Assembly: GCF_037975245.1 (NCBI RefSeq)
Contig: NC_092562.1
Location: 5,248,501 to 5,312,500 of the forward strand
Direction: 5' to 3'
Length of the DNA stretch: 64,000 nucleotides
DNA from: Apostichopus japonicus
Taxonomy: Eukaryota; Echinodermata; Holothuroidea; Aspidochirotida; Stichopodidae
Shown here: positions 47,501 through 60,400 of the stretch, in pieces
How the letters are laid out: every line of letters starts with the position of its first letter
How positions within the stretch are numbered: the first letter of the stretch is position 1
The notes under the pieces: generated by a model
What the model saw: the letters and a program-made list of their open reading frames with translations, nothing else
Databases searched by the model: none
What the model was told of the DNA's origin: nothing
Made by a program: the position numbers and the translations under genes

Positions 47501-50500
47501 TGGCGGAACCTACCTGTCTTCCTTGCCAAATCAATCGAAAAAGTGTCTTTTTCTTGCTGTAGCTTCACATACTCTGTGATCTGAAAAGTAAGTTGTTGCT
47601 CTTTCTGCTTTGTGTGTTCATTCACTCCAAAGTTATACGTCCCTATACCTGTAGATTCTATGTTTGCATACTGTTGAAAGAAAAAAAAAGAAAAAATTAT
47701 AAACAAAGATATCTTCAGAGACTACCATTATTTATTTTAAGTATAAACACTGCACAAAAGTGGATCAAAGTATTGAGGAAGGGGGGGATGGAGGATTGGG
47801 GGGGGGAGTCCAGGAGGGTTAGAGTAGGATATAATTTTATGTGACAGAACTTTGCACTCACCTGATAGACAACATTGTCAAGGTGGCTGTAAAATTCGTC
47901 GATGGTATAAAGGGCATATAAGCTTTTCGTTGACGGGTAAGCAAAACTATCGTAGGCTGGATCCCAATTTTGCAGAAAGATATGTTCCATGGCGACCTTG
48001 TTGTTGTTCACAAACTTGGTGAGCTGGTACTGGTATTTGCCAAACAAGACAAGCTGGATGAAAACAAGAGATAAAAACCACTGTTATCAAAACACAAAAA
48101 CAGAACGATTGCCAAGGGGCAAGCACCTTACCTAATATTCAGCAGGCCATAACTTATCTGGGGAAAACAGACCAAAATTCGAATCAAAATGGTCAAAATT
48201 AATGACACAGATGTCAAGATGGATACATGTCTAACCCTACTGAGAAACCAGGGAATATACTTCAGCCTACATGTTACGACTCAAAACTCAACCACCAATT
48301 GAAAGTTTCCTTTATCTAAATGACTAGATAAGTTATACAGTACAGTAGGATGCCTCCGATCATTTGGACCTGTTGTAAGCACAGAGTGATCTGCATTTTA
48401 AGACTTGAGACATAAATTTATAAACTACCATATCAATAGATTGAATATTGTGTATATTAAAGACCACCTTTGAAACACTGCAGGGATATGTTAAACGAAA
48501 GGACATTAAAGTTGTAACCAATGAATCAGATTGCCTTTTAAGTGAGATACTGTAAATGGACGACAACGGTCAATGTGCACGTCCTTTGCTACATATATGT
48601 TAAGACTTCCATAGCATCTAATCAGTACTGTCTGTCCTATGGTAATAACTGTCTAGATAGGGACATGGCTGGTTTTATTGGTTTCCTTTGGTATTTCCAT
48701 CGTGAATTAGAGGGAAACAAGAGACCTTGTTTAAAATGTAAACACTAACAGCATCGAGGGTCAATTTCCCCGCAGGTCTGTTAACATTGTTACTGTACCT
48801 ATTTTTATGGCAAACAGGAACTCTTGTGAGTTAACAAAGCCTTAGTCTTTTGAAATATTAACAAGTGAAACCAAAACGAGCTTAGATTGATGGCACCAAA
48901 GAGGAAGACAACCTTGTTTACCCTTTGTCACAATGGATACTTTTAGATACAGAGATCATAACAAAAGTTATTAACTAGCAAACAGTTACAGTACTTTCAA
49001 AGCTGTTACAAAAGTGATTAAACTTTTTGAAACCTTTAAGCTAGTTAATAAAGTAATCTAGGGTTTTGGAAATATTTTTTTCAAAGACAGTTTAATAGTG
49101 ATTTATTGTAATTGCCTGTTTCAACCACAAAAACTTTAAGAGCATATTTTTTAGCAGTTTCTCAGAAAAATTAGGCAAGATATCTCAGAAGGAAATGCAG
49201 TACTTTAAAGACATACAGTACATGTTTCATATTGCCAAGTACACTGTTAAGTGGTATACAGTATGTGACCTTCCCATATGTAGTGCACATCGATTATACT
49301 GTACAGTTTCTCCATCTAAGCCACAAGTATGTATACTATATACAGCACATTGTACATGTATCATACCAATGTACATGTGCAACATCCAATGAATTTGCAA
49401 ATAATGTCTTGAGTACTTTTTTCACTACAAACTGAAAAATATGCTGTATGTGCATGCCTAAGGAAATTATAACCAATAATGACGCAGTAAAATACACAGA
49501 GCATGGTGTGTCTAACTGCTATATATTAACTTCCTTGTCTTACTTTTTAACCAAATAAAGAAAACTTTTAGTGGTTTCCATGCCCAAACATATTCATAGT
49601 GTGGTAAACATGTAAATTCGTATGAACTTGTGCACACCAAAATAAAGAGCATTAAGAGTTATCTAATGCGGTAACATATAAAGGAAGGTATCAGGAATCA
49701 GTTATCATGTTGACAAAGTCTATTAAGTGACATAGTATAAAAACAGATTAACGGTATGCATGAATATTAATGAGGTCAAATTTTATGATTTCATAAGCAT
49801 GTACATACTTACTTTGTATTCCATGTACATGTATAAAGCTATTTCAGAAATATCTGGTAGAGAATTATATGGTTTATGTCCACTGATTAATATTCATGAT
49901 ATGCACACAAAAAATGACACAGTTTATTGTACAGTATGAATGTAGTGTGACAAACCTAATATGCCAAGGATGAAAACCATGGAACATTTGGTTCTTGTCT
50001 TGTTTAAAGCCACTTCTTGCAATTTGATGGATATCAATGACATAAAGTTGGAGACATCATGAAAATGTGCTTATTATGTAACAACATCACAATACCAGTG
50101 TGTACCAACTTTTACGACAAGCCCCATAAGCATGTACAGTACATACTTATATCGTATTCCCATGTACATGTATAAAGCTATTTCAGAAATATCTGGTTGA
50201 GAATTATATGGTTTATGTCCACTGATTAATATTCATGATATGCACACTAAAAATGACACAGTTTATTGTATGAATGTAGTGTGACAAACCTAATATGCCA
50301 AGGATGAAGACCATTGAACATTTGGTTCTTGTCTTATGCTTAAAGCCACTTCTTGCAATTTGATGAATATCAATGACATAAAGTTGGAGACATCATGAAA
50401 ATGTGCTTATTATGTAACAACATCACAATACCAGTGTGTACCAACTTTTACGACAAGCCCCATAAGCATGTACAGTACATACTTATATCGTATTCCCATG

Positions 50501-51617
50501 TACATGTAAAAAGCTATTTCAAAAATATCTGGTTGAGAATTATATGGTTTATGTCCACTGATTAATATTCATGATATGCACACAAAAAATGACACAGTTT
50601 ATTGTATGAATGTAGTGTGACTATTCACAAGGTGGAAACCAAAAACAATAAGGACATTTACACAACATGGGTCATCTACCTACCAAATATGACATTGATT
50701 CATTTTGTAGTTGTTGAGATATCGTGATTACTAGCTAGCTGTCACATACACAGATACATGACAGCACAATTGCAAGGGTTACTGAGCCTTCAGTATCGTA
50801 ACCAAAAATCCGACTTTAGCCTGTACGTGTTTAATTTCAAATTCCAAGCATTTTACTTTGAAGGAAGTTAATTTACATTGCACTGATCTTAAAATGCAGT
50901 CTGCCAAAACAGCAACTCATCCTTGATAGAGAAAATATTACTTCCTTCTTCATGTCAATTGAGGAACTGAAAGAAGGACACATCAATGAATTGATCTGAG
51001 GTTATGAACTATGAAGGACCTTTGCACAAGTTTATCTTTACTCAACAAACCATGAGGAACCAGATACCCATCATTTTTGTCAGTTTTGTTACCCTTTTCA
51101 ACATTGCGACAGTTTTGTAATCCTAAAGTACCACTTGTACATATGTTATTGCCATAGAAACCCTCCAAATTCCCCAAATGATAATTTATATCTATACTTT
51201 TAGGGAAATTAAGATATAAAAATATTGTTTTATGGATCACCACGATGTCAATTTAGAATGAATCATTTTTCTTCTACCTTGTAAAGTATCATATTAATCA
51301 AGAGGTCTTTATTACCTGAGTGTAAAGTATCATATTAAACAAGAGCTCTTTATTACCTGAGTGGTCACCAAGAAGATTTTAATGACCTGGATTGCAAACT
51401 TGAACGGCTTCCTTTTTCTGGCCTTGTACTTCTCTATCGGATTCATAAAAAAGAATTTCAGCTCTCGACGGAGTTCTACTGCTTCCTCCTCGTCATCCTC
51501 CGGCAAATGAAAGGATAAGAGAGGCTCATCTGCATTACTGCTATTGTTGCTTTGAATAGAGTTACCCTGAAACTCCTCGGAAATGGAACGCTGGGCCGTC
51601 ACCCTATTGGTCCTCAT
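36108..51617 (-). CDS. MCOLN1: Mucolipin (TRPML) cation channel, complete, 12 coding exons
   Basis: A PI(3,5)P2-gated Ca2+/Fe2+ release channel of late endosomes and lysosomes. Minus-strand exons: 51617-51357, 48053-47862, 47670-47514, 46054-45967, 44678-44585, 43439-43346, 41572-41442, 41156-41007, 39785-39684, 38173-38051, 37479-37273, 36266-36108. All phases agree and the product is 585 residues (human MCOLN1 is 580). An acidic N-terminus is followed by LRRELKFFFMNPIEKYKARK and helix 1; exons 2-6 encode the large luminal domain with N-glycosylation sites (NVS, NFS). Helix 2 is in exon 7 (SLLAILFFDIFVMIFCLISF), WYVNICVSDCLTI in exon 8, VWFGILRYLGFFNKYN in exon 9, and GWIILGPYH in exon 10. 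The selectivity filter NGDDMF is at residues 480-485, followed by the LYLYSFISLFIYVVLSLFI helix. The short tail ends in exon 12. An acceptor CCCGTAG just upstream of the ATG points to a 5' UTR exon further right (possible donor near 53606). Confidence 0.97.
36841..37209. mobile_element. hAT-like MITE, family B, copy 2 (inverted), in mucolipin intron 11
   Basis: The element begins CAGTGGCGGAGC and ends GCTACGCCACTG. Flanks GTTTTGCA (36833-36840) and GTTCTGCA (37210-37217) form an 8-bp duplication with one change. The body matches the reverse complement of 3997-4384. It lies only 64 bp from the donor side of the mucolipin pore exon. Confidence 0.88.
38531..38566. repeat. Poly-A tract, 36 bp
   Basis: A pure A run in mucolipin intron 9 (T run in the gene sense). 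No attached retroelement body was recognised. Confidence 0.95.
40585..40705. repeat. Dispersed repeat, copy 2
   Basis: Shares GGCCTGACGTTTCGATGCTA, GCAGGATCTTCTTCAGAGGC, AATGACAAGTAACAG and AAGGGACAAAATAC with 29475-29592. It is followed by purine-rich DNA 40735-40805. It lies in mucolipin intron 8. Confidence 0.75.
41755..42865. repeat. 70-bp minisatellite, about 16 copies, in mucolipin intron 6
   Basis: The unit carries AGAGTAAACTCACAGACTTA and GTGCTGTGATTATGCCCACT, with starts at 41761, 41831, 41901 and 41971. Variants with ACAGTACACATCC make some units a few bases longer, and these variants alternate with ACACAGCC units in the middle, suggesting higher-order amplification. It does not include a coding exon. 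Confidence 0.95.
45215..45360. repeat. Degenerate CATGAATA(T/C) repeat
   Basis: Irregular tandem copies of CATGAATATC and ATTCATGAAT in mucolipin intron 4. Confidence 0.85.
46511..46898 (-). mobile_element. tRNA-derived SINE, copy 2
   Basis: On the minus strand it starts GGAGGGCGTTGTGGTCAAGT, with A-box-like TGGTCAAGTGG and B-box GGTTCGAGCCC. It continues with the same body as the copy at 18393-18764 and ends GACTGTAAACCTTCAACTTT. The inverted orientation gives shadow ORFs on both strands. It lies in mucolipin intron 3. Confidence 0.88.
48054..51280. other. Mucolipin intron 1
   Basis: No exon or nested gene was recognised. The main structure is a 335-bp direct tandem repeat at 49792-50640. 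The remainder is AT-rich DNA. Confidence 0.7.
49792..50640. repeat. 335-bp tandem repeat, about 2.5 copies
   Basis: CATAAGCATGTACA starts at 49792, 50125 and 50461 (spacing 333 and 336). The unit includes AAGCTATTTCAGAAATATCT, GGTTTATGTCCACTGATTAA and ACACAGTTTATTGTA. The last two copies are the most alike. The third is cut short after about 180 bp. Confidence 0.92.
51281..51362. repeat. 41-bp duplication across the mucolipin exon 1 splice donor
   Basis: GTAAAGTATCATATTAA(A/T)C starts at 51281 and 51322. Both units end TTATTACCTGAGT, which on the minus strand is ACTCAG followed by donor GTAATA. The right unit contains the true exon end at 51357; the left unit is a decoy donor 41 bp into the intron. 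Confidence 0.93.
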
Positions 51618-51633
51618 CTTGAAAACAAAACTA

Positions 51634-54600
51634 CGGGAGAAAAAAAGGAGACATTTTGGAGGCAAACATTTAACCTAGGATGCAGGGTTAATGATAATAA
51701 CAAGTTTACCTGCAATTACCAGAAGGGCAAATTCCCACCACAAAATGCTCACCGAAATATGAGAACCCACATCGATATTGTTTTTATTTGTACCTTAGAT
51801 ATATGTGAGATTAACTGCTTAATAGAAACAAGTGTTATATTGACAAACACACTATTTAGCAGACATAATACTTGTCATGTGCGATCACTAGTATTAACTG
51901 AAAGCTTATCATTGCAACAATTAATGAAACTGAGGACATTATTTGTATACCGTAGCTTCCTAGTCATATCATACATCATAACCAAATATGGTAGAAAATT
52001 TTGTCCTAAATATGCTGTGTCTGCCATCATGTTGAATTTGCTACAAAGATTTTTGATGTTAAGTACTGCAATCCATCTAATGCAATTAATATTGCTATAA
52101 TCCACAGTATTCGCATTTCGATACAACAAGGCCTCCACAAGTGGGGTGGGCTCCCTGATACCACCCAAACTTCATTACTCAGTTTTTTTGCTTCCCATGG
52201 AAGTCAGTGGTGCTTGCAATCATGATCATAGGAAATTCAGCAGTTTTGCATCTCAGCTGCAAACACATAGATCTATATAGTTTATGTCATTCTTTGTGAC
52301 ATACTGTATATTCTAACCTTCCCAGTTACATTCTGAACCAGTATTTAATTTACTTTGTTATCAGTACCTACCATTCAAGACTTTAAAACAAAAATGTGAG
52401 TTCATGCACAGAGCTTTACGTTTCTTGTAACATTGCTAAATTTGGCAATATAATACTGAAAATGAAAAGTAAGTGTACAGTAATAGTGAAAGAATTCAGG
52501 TCGCAATGACCCAACATAATACATTCCCCTGTTGTGTCAAATAACATGACCATAATACACTAGTCAGTTAGCAATTTCAAAACCGAAATTTGTAGATGGC
52601 ATAGGCTTGCAAATTTCACGACTGCAAAGTTTGTTTACTACCACCATCACAATGCAAACTCAATGAAAAGAACCTATCAGATATGACATAACAATAAGCC
52701 TAAATATTGAAGGAAAAAGTATTTCATTAAATTTTATATTAAAACAAAAAATGATAGGTAGAGGAGCCAACATTAGCTAACTTTTTACAAGTTTAAGTTC
52801 CCGTTGTCATTGTCAATGGAGAGACTCATAGCATTCATTTGTCTTTCTTTTAGGCCTATATATTGTGCAGCATATCTATGGAACAGCTGGGGTTGAGACT
52901 AGTCAAGTTTGTTTACTCACAACATAAGGTTTACATCACTAGCTGTACTGCTGGGTAGTCTAACATCATTCATATGCTAGACCAAGGCTAACAACAACAG
53001 TACGCCTAGCTCACAATATATTACAAGTAAATAGGCTGAGCCAAGTAGGAATCATATGATTTATGAATTGTCCCTATTCACAGTTAATGCAAAATGCCTT
53101 AGAAGCTGGGCTTAAGGTTACACAAGTTAAAGTAGGCAGGCATGTGGACGTAATATGAATCACCTGACGTTAGGTTTTACTGTACATGCCTAACGTGGGG
53201 CCTATTCCTAACACGTCTTTCAAGTTTGTTGGCAATTTTAGGCATTATTTAGTTGCTATAGTATAAGCCTGTCTATCTCCCCGTTGCGCTTATGCCCTAT
53301 GGGTTTCTGCAACGTATGAAGAAGAAGAGGCCTACAGTAGGCTCTTACTAATACTCAGCCAGTATAACTAGCCTAGTACGTAGTAGTAACGTAACAACTT
53401 ACATACAGTTGCAACTGCAAGTAGTCCTAGGCTACAGTAGATCGTTGCTAACTTAAGCTAATTTTTGTTAGCAGACCAAAGTGAATAGAACCAGTTACCG
53501 AAAATTAGATCAAATTTCAATGGCACCTTTTTCACGATGGTTGAACAGCAGGAGGAACAGAATGGCACACTCGTCCTCCAACACTACAGTACATTATAGA
53601 CTTACTCGTTGTTAGCTAAGCCTACACTAGTGTAGCGTAGGAGGTTGTTCAGATCTACAGTGATTGTTTATATAGCGCACGTGACTACATCAACTTCATC
53701 GAAGACAATGCATGAATTGTAACTTCCCCTTTCATTTCGAAAACTGTCGCGTCAGTGCGATGTCAAATATTGCTGATTTCTCTCAAATTAATTTAAAAAT
53801 AATCAGGTGTAAATAAGCAATATTTCTACTTTTGCTTGACGAATTGCATGATATTTACAGCTACAAAACCTTCCAACGTATAATGTATACACTGTATATG
53901 GAGGAAGTAGCTGAATATATCGCTCGTTTGCATGTGTAGCTCTGTGATAGCTATGATTCTGCATGGTGGAGGATTTCTTGAAAGCCCGGACGAGGGTAAG
54001 AGAGGGGTACCGGCCGATAATCGGTATTTAGGGACAGAAATGACACTGAAGTAGCGGTGCAGAGGAACACAGCTTTTAAATGCTATAAATGTACTCGCGT
54101 GATTCGTCCCCAAACGATATCCCTGCCTTGTTTCAGTACTTGTAGTCTTGTAGTGACATGTATAGTTTTTCAATAGAGAACCCAAAAATATTCAGAAATG
54201 GGCCAAAGGGCACATCTCCTCACCCTAACTCCTTTCCCCGGTTCCACATATGGAGGGTAAGAATGGGTTTACTTTTTGAGGGGAGGAAGATTGACTGAGT
54301 GATGGGGAAGCGGTCTTGTAAACTTGATGATGGATCTCTCAGCTGCTTGATAACCAAATACCCTATACTGTACAGTACGGGTTAGCTTCAATGACACCAC
54401 CGCAGCCCCAACCTTTCAACAATCCTTCATAGTCTTCTGGTACTATCATCAAAGTCCACCCTACACCTAAAGCAGTCAGAAAAATGTTGAATTTGTGACT
54501 CCCCCCTCCCCCACCCCATCCCATGCGCACCGTGACATTTGGAATCTTGTGCACGACACTGTTTTACCAGTAAACTTTCCAGATAAGTCCTAAGAATATT

Positions 54601-56060
54601 GGTTGCATACGCCTACAACAATTCGTCCAAAGTCAAGCCAACGGGTAAGGTTGAACCATATTTGAGCGCAAACTAATGAAAACCCACCAGTCACGATAAC
54701 ATCCTTATCCCCTTGTTGCGCAACATGCTACTAGTATTAGTAACTAAGTTGACGAACGGTAACAATGACGTATTGTTATGATGGCGCTATTTATTAACAA
54801 TTTATTGATATTTGTGTATTTTACTATCTGTGTAAAACAGGAAATAAGGTTGGTTTGACATTGTTGATTTGAGGTCGAAATAGCGTAAATCAGTTTATGC
54901 AACGACAGCCTTCGTGTACATGGATTAATATTTAATTTTTACGATATGGACTTAAAGGTAGATTCCAAATAGGCCTATACTCTTGAATTTGTTGTATAAA
55001 TGTACACTAAGCCAGACCGGTGGCGAAATTGGGGTCGGGAAGGGGGCTGGGTGGGCTGGATCCGGTGGGACCGGGTTCGGGGCCAGGGAAAAGCTATGCT
55101 AAAGAATAATGCATTCTTATTTTGATAAATACTTATCAGTGCAAATTAAAACTTCAAAATGGTGAGTCCGTTGATATAGTTGTCCCCTGACCCGACTTGG
55201 AACTAGACGTAGGCCTACCTGATTGTAACATTCTACGTATAAAGGTTGAATCATGTTTTTGTAATTTAATAACTACAAACGCTTCCTATGAGGACTGCGT
55301 ATTTCTCTGAACATTTATTTATCGAAATGTATACAAACCAATGTCACTTAATTACTACATATAATCATATAAAACACGTTGATGAGTTCAAACGACAATA
55401 TTACATTATTTCATTACGCCCTTCACGGATCTAAATGATACATATCCGCTATATATTCAATGTACAAGAAGACACGTCGATCAGTTTAATTATGCATACA
55501 TATAAGTTGGATTTACATTTATTTAGATCATTCAACCAGCGGGTGTGAATTTTCCTCGAGGATAACCGTTTCTTAAGGAAAGTCAGTTCTAACATGTATA
55601 TATTGATGCTACACTATGAATGCAGGACGAGGTATAATTAATGAGATGTACGTACAGTACAATATCATTTGTCAATGTACGAGGTCACCCCTTCCCCTCC
55701 CCTCTCCCCTCTGTCCCGTCTCCCTTTACCGGGCATAAACGTTAAAGTAACATGAAATTAATCCATTAGTTACTATTCATTATTAAATCTGTAAAGTATT
55801 GGCCTACGTAAACTTTTTTTTTCTCACAAATATTCGAATGTCGTACAAGTGTCGATGTAATACAGTTTCTTATACATATATACATTTCCCAGCCCCCCCC
55901 CCTCTCCCTCACCAACCATTCTGCCTTTTCTTATGACAGATTTATGAAATTTTATAGAATGCGCGAAAAAGTAAAGGTCACTGTTATTTACTACCGCAGT
56001 GGGTTATTTGGTTCCCTGCATACTTTTCAAGATTATATTGGCTCAAGTGCCATAGTTTTT

Positions 56061-56116
<56 letters not shown>

Positions 56117-56364
56117 CTAACGGTTTAACCATATAATTAACTTGATGCCTTTCAAAGCGGCTGGAACATTATACTTTTGAAACGAAAATGTCATTTTCGA
56201 TCAAATATGTATGTTTTTGATATTATAGAGCTACAAATTAAGTCTTACATAATTGTGAAGATATTTAATTAGCAAAATTATCTATTCGAATCAAAATTTC
56301 TGCATGCAAGGGTTATAAAAGTTTAATGTTTATATCTTGATGTTGCGTCTTATTTTAAGTTAAA
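51634..56364. other. Upstream part of mucolipin and 3' flank of the PLA2 gene
   Basis: No convincing coding gene is seen; long frames here (for example 51552-52100) show no domain. It probably holds the mucolipin 5' UTR intron, its first exon and promoter, and the PLA2 3' flank. A (TA)n tract is at 56062-56112 and a C-rich stretch is near 55685-55735 and 55890. Confidence 0.6.
56062..56112. repeat. (TA)n microsatellite
   Basis: About 50 bp of perfect TA dinucleotides downstream of the PLA2 stop codon. Confidence 0.97.
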
Positions 56365-57364
56365 TCATTTTCCAATATTGATCGAGTACTTCTTGGGATA
56401 ATGAAGAAATTGGCTGCTTCTGTACTGTTTCATCTTTAAGAGAAAACGGCTCCGTGAGTATCCTCGTAGGACCTTACGTGCTTTATCCGTTACGTCATCA
56501 ATTACGTCATCATCTGCATCATTCGCTGCCTTGTTGACATTAGTTGTAAGTTCAGAGGTCTCTAAAACAGTTGTTTCCTCGAAAAACTGTGAAAAAGAGT
56601 ACACAACTTCTTAATTTGATAAACGAAGTGGATTTGTTTGCTTTAAATAATGGTACAAAGATTGAGAAAAGCCGACTCGATACGAAACCCAAAAGACTAG
56701 ATCCAGCTCTCAACTGCCACAGCGCCCCCTGCATTACATTGATATTGTAATCACGTGACCATGAAGATGTCAACGTCACGTTATACGTGTCAGGAATCCC
56801 CTCGAAGGGGAGAAAACACTACACATCCAAGCACAATGATTTTAACTCTTAACGAACAAACTATAATTAACCCCCCCCCCCCCCCAAAAAAAACCTTTTC
56901 ATGTATTTTGGATATTGATATGTTTCCCCTCCCCGAAAAATATTGATAAAATCTTGATAAAATTTAATTAAAAAATAAAAATTTACTTTGGTAACAGTAT
57001 CAGTAGCAAATGTTGTCTCCAGAGTGTTTGGGGCTGACACAATGTCGGTGGCTACTTGTATCGTCGGAGCTGTGCCCTTTCGGCATGTATATTTCGGGTA
57101 CAGAACGTTTTCGGGATTAAAGCGGCTTCCCCCTAGACACATAGCTACGGCAGCGTCACATCGACATATCGCGGCTGCGCAATGTGGGTACGGGAACCAC
57201 CACGGATAACTTCTAGGTGAATCTATAACGGAAGAAAGAAACAGGATTCCATCATGAATATTAATTATACTTTATACATATTTTCATGAGAAGCAAAGGA
57301 GGTGCGAATATTATCAGTTGTGGCACACGATACGTTCAGATTATATATATTTATATACATAAAC

Positions 57365-57440
<76 letters not shown>

Positions 57441-60400
57441 ATTTCGCGGACCCAGGAGGTACTCAGGCCTGGTCCTCTTTCTAAGACTTGAGTACAGGCA
57501 AGTAGACATTACGTACAAAACATATCATTTCGATCATGAACAGGGTACATAATGCACATCGATATGTCCCCCTCCCCTCCCCACTCGCCCATCCATCCCA
57601 AAATCACCCAACCCACCTACCTCCCTATCGAGTTATCTTTGGATCCAACGCTCAATGTGTAAATCCATTAAACTAAGTGACCAATCTGACCAGCATCCGT
57701 ATCTTTTATAAGCCGTTTCATATAACTATCTACCCATTCGCCCTTGTAACTATCTAGACTACATTCGCTGTAATAACTATCTACATCACATTCGCTGTCG
57801 TAACTATCTTCATCAAATTCACTGTCGTAAATATCTATATCAGATTCGCTGTCGTAACTATCTTCATCACATTCCCTGTCGTAACTATCTACATCATATT
57901 CGCTGTCGTAACTATCTACGCATTCGCTGTCGTAACTATCTACGCCACATTAGCTGTCGTAATTATCTACATCACATTCGCTGTCGTAACTATCTACATC
58001 ACATTCGCTGTCGTAACTATCTACATCACATTCGCTGTCGTAACTATCTACATCACATTCGCTGTCGTAACTATCTACATCACATTCGCTGTCGTAACTA
58101 TCTACATCACATTCGCTGTCGTAACTATCTACATCACATTCGCTGTCGTAACTATCTACATCACATTCGCTGTCGTAACTATCTACATCACATTCGCTGT
58201 CGTAACTATCTACACATTCGCTGTCGTACGTCCGAGTAAAGTCGCGTGACACAAGAACAAATCATTTCTCCATAGCCTGTATAATGTATATACATGATTG
58301 TATAAACAAATGTTGTTTTGTAATTTTTAGAATTTATGACATTAAAACCTCATCAAAATGAGACACCGTATAAACCTTACCACGGGTATATCTTACCGCA
58401 AGTGATTCTCGCGTCTGGCGTTTGACAGTTTGTCATGTGATAGTGCCTTTTATAAGGGATGAAATATACATCTGGTTCAAGAGGGCAGTCACGTGAGTGG
58501 AAGGCTACGCCATAACAATGGTCATGGAGCATACAGCATCTGGGATAAAAATAGCAACAATCTGCATGAGTTTCGCTGTCGTATTTAGAGTTTAAAAAAA
58601 AAAAATCCCCTCTAGTTAAGTTGTTATTGATTAAAAACGTTCAATAAAATATTGCATTTTGGATTTTGCAATTCACATAGATAGATTTACATGATTTTGG
58701 TCTGATTTAAAGTCCAACTTTAACTTTTGCTTCTGTTTCGATTACTGACTATGGTTATGTTATTCGTGGCAAGCAGCCATACACCATATATGGTAATATG
58801 TAGGCCTACTTATGAGGAATGGTTTCTGCTACAAGCGCTTTTATTGTTTTAAGAGCTCTCCGCTCGGTTTGAACAATACACTATCCTTTGTTTCGACCAG
58901 CCTTTCTTTCCCTAATGAACATGCTCTTTTGTCGTTTTTAGTAAATGGAACAGTGCAAACATAACAATACTCAATGCCTTACTTATTGCTATAAGATAAT
59001 GAAGTTTTCAAAACTAAATTTCAAAACGAACTTAAGTCGATATTTCATTGAAAGCATAAATGAGGACAAGCACATTTGTGCCGCTACAATCGCATTTTAA
59101 TTTATCACACTCATGATATGAAGTATCATGCTATCCAAGAAACAAAATATTATGAACACTCTCGGCCGTCGCTGTTGGTTCACTTCGACCGTTGGTTCGG
59201 GCAGTAGATGTTACGTTATTGTAATCGACTTCACTCTTAACTGTTGAAAACTGCATTTTTGCATTATTGAAATTATTTATTTTATTATTTATTGAAAACG
59301 ATAAAATATCTATTCATGCAGTTTACCGGAAGATTTTCAATCTGCACTCCTAGGGGTGGGATGGGGAGGTGGGGTGGGGGCTTCGGAGTGGTCTCTATAC
59401 CGTGCTTTCATGTCCCGCCAGTGTTAGCAGTATGCCTGTAGCTTCTGTTTCTATCAGATACTAGGAACTGTTCATACTGTCAGTACGAGCGTTTTGAAGC
59501 ACGATATGTGAGGACAGTTTTAGAGTGGTGTTAGCATGAGGAAACTGTCCCACTTGGCTGGTGAAAAACAACCAACAGCTCTGGATAATAACATCTGTGG
59601 GTGTGTTATTAAAGTTGCACGTTGCACCGCAATGTAGAATATATATTAAAACACGTTGTCATGTATCAATACACTGACAGCTTATCGAAAGTAAAAATTT
59701 GTTTTCTTTTCGCCGAACATTACTATAAATCGTATAAGCTGTAGCCTTGTGGTTGTATCTGATTTGGCCTCAACAAGTGGTTTATGTACTGTTTTGGAGA
59801 CGTGACTGAACAACGCACTATTTCTCGGTTAGTTATTAGAATAACAACACTATTGTTTTTATCAAATTAGCAACAGGAAATGAAACAATCCAAAGTGCAA
59901 AATTTACTGTTGAAATTCCGATTTTCTTACTTTCCACGCAAAAATGGTCGACCACGGTAAACAAAACCAATTTCAATAATTTCGGTAGAAATTCAAAGGA
60001 GAAATGTTTATCTTACAATAACAACAACTTTCCTATACACATTTTGTTATGCGGATCGGAGGCTACATCGGTGTAGTCTATCTTCCAAGAAAAAAAAAAA
60101 GGAAAAACTTGGAAAGTCAATTGCATCTTGTTTTGATAAAATTTACCGGACTGAATGGAACTACGTAAGAAGGAAGTATTCGGCTTAATCTCTATGATCA
60201 ACCTTTGATATTACATGATATATACTGTAAAATATCCTAATCGAAAGCCGATGAATTTCAGTTTCTTTCTTCAACACGTATAACCATAAGCCGTAACTGT
60301 AAGGTCTGTGCACTTATTCATAAAATAATTAATAATAAATAATTAATAATTAATTAGATCAACAAAGAAATAAATCCGTATATTCACCAGACTCGTATAG

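Noticed and set aside
51552-52100. 182-codon plus-strand frame overlapping mucolipin exon 1
   Set aside because: Antisense to a confirmed coding exon, with no recognisable domain.
57950-58252. DSECDVDSY repeat frame as a PLA2 exon
   Set aside because: No suitable splice acceptor before it on the minus strand, and the flanking exons join in phase without it; kept only as a finding to check.
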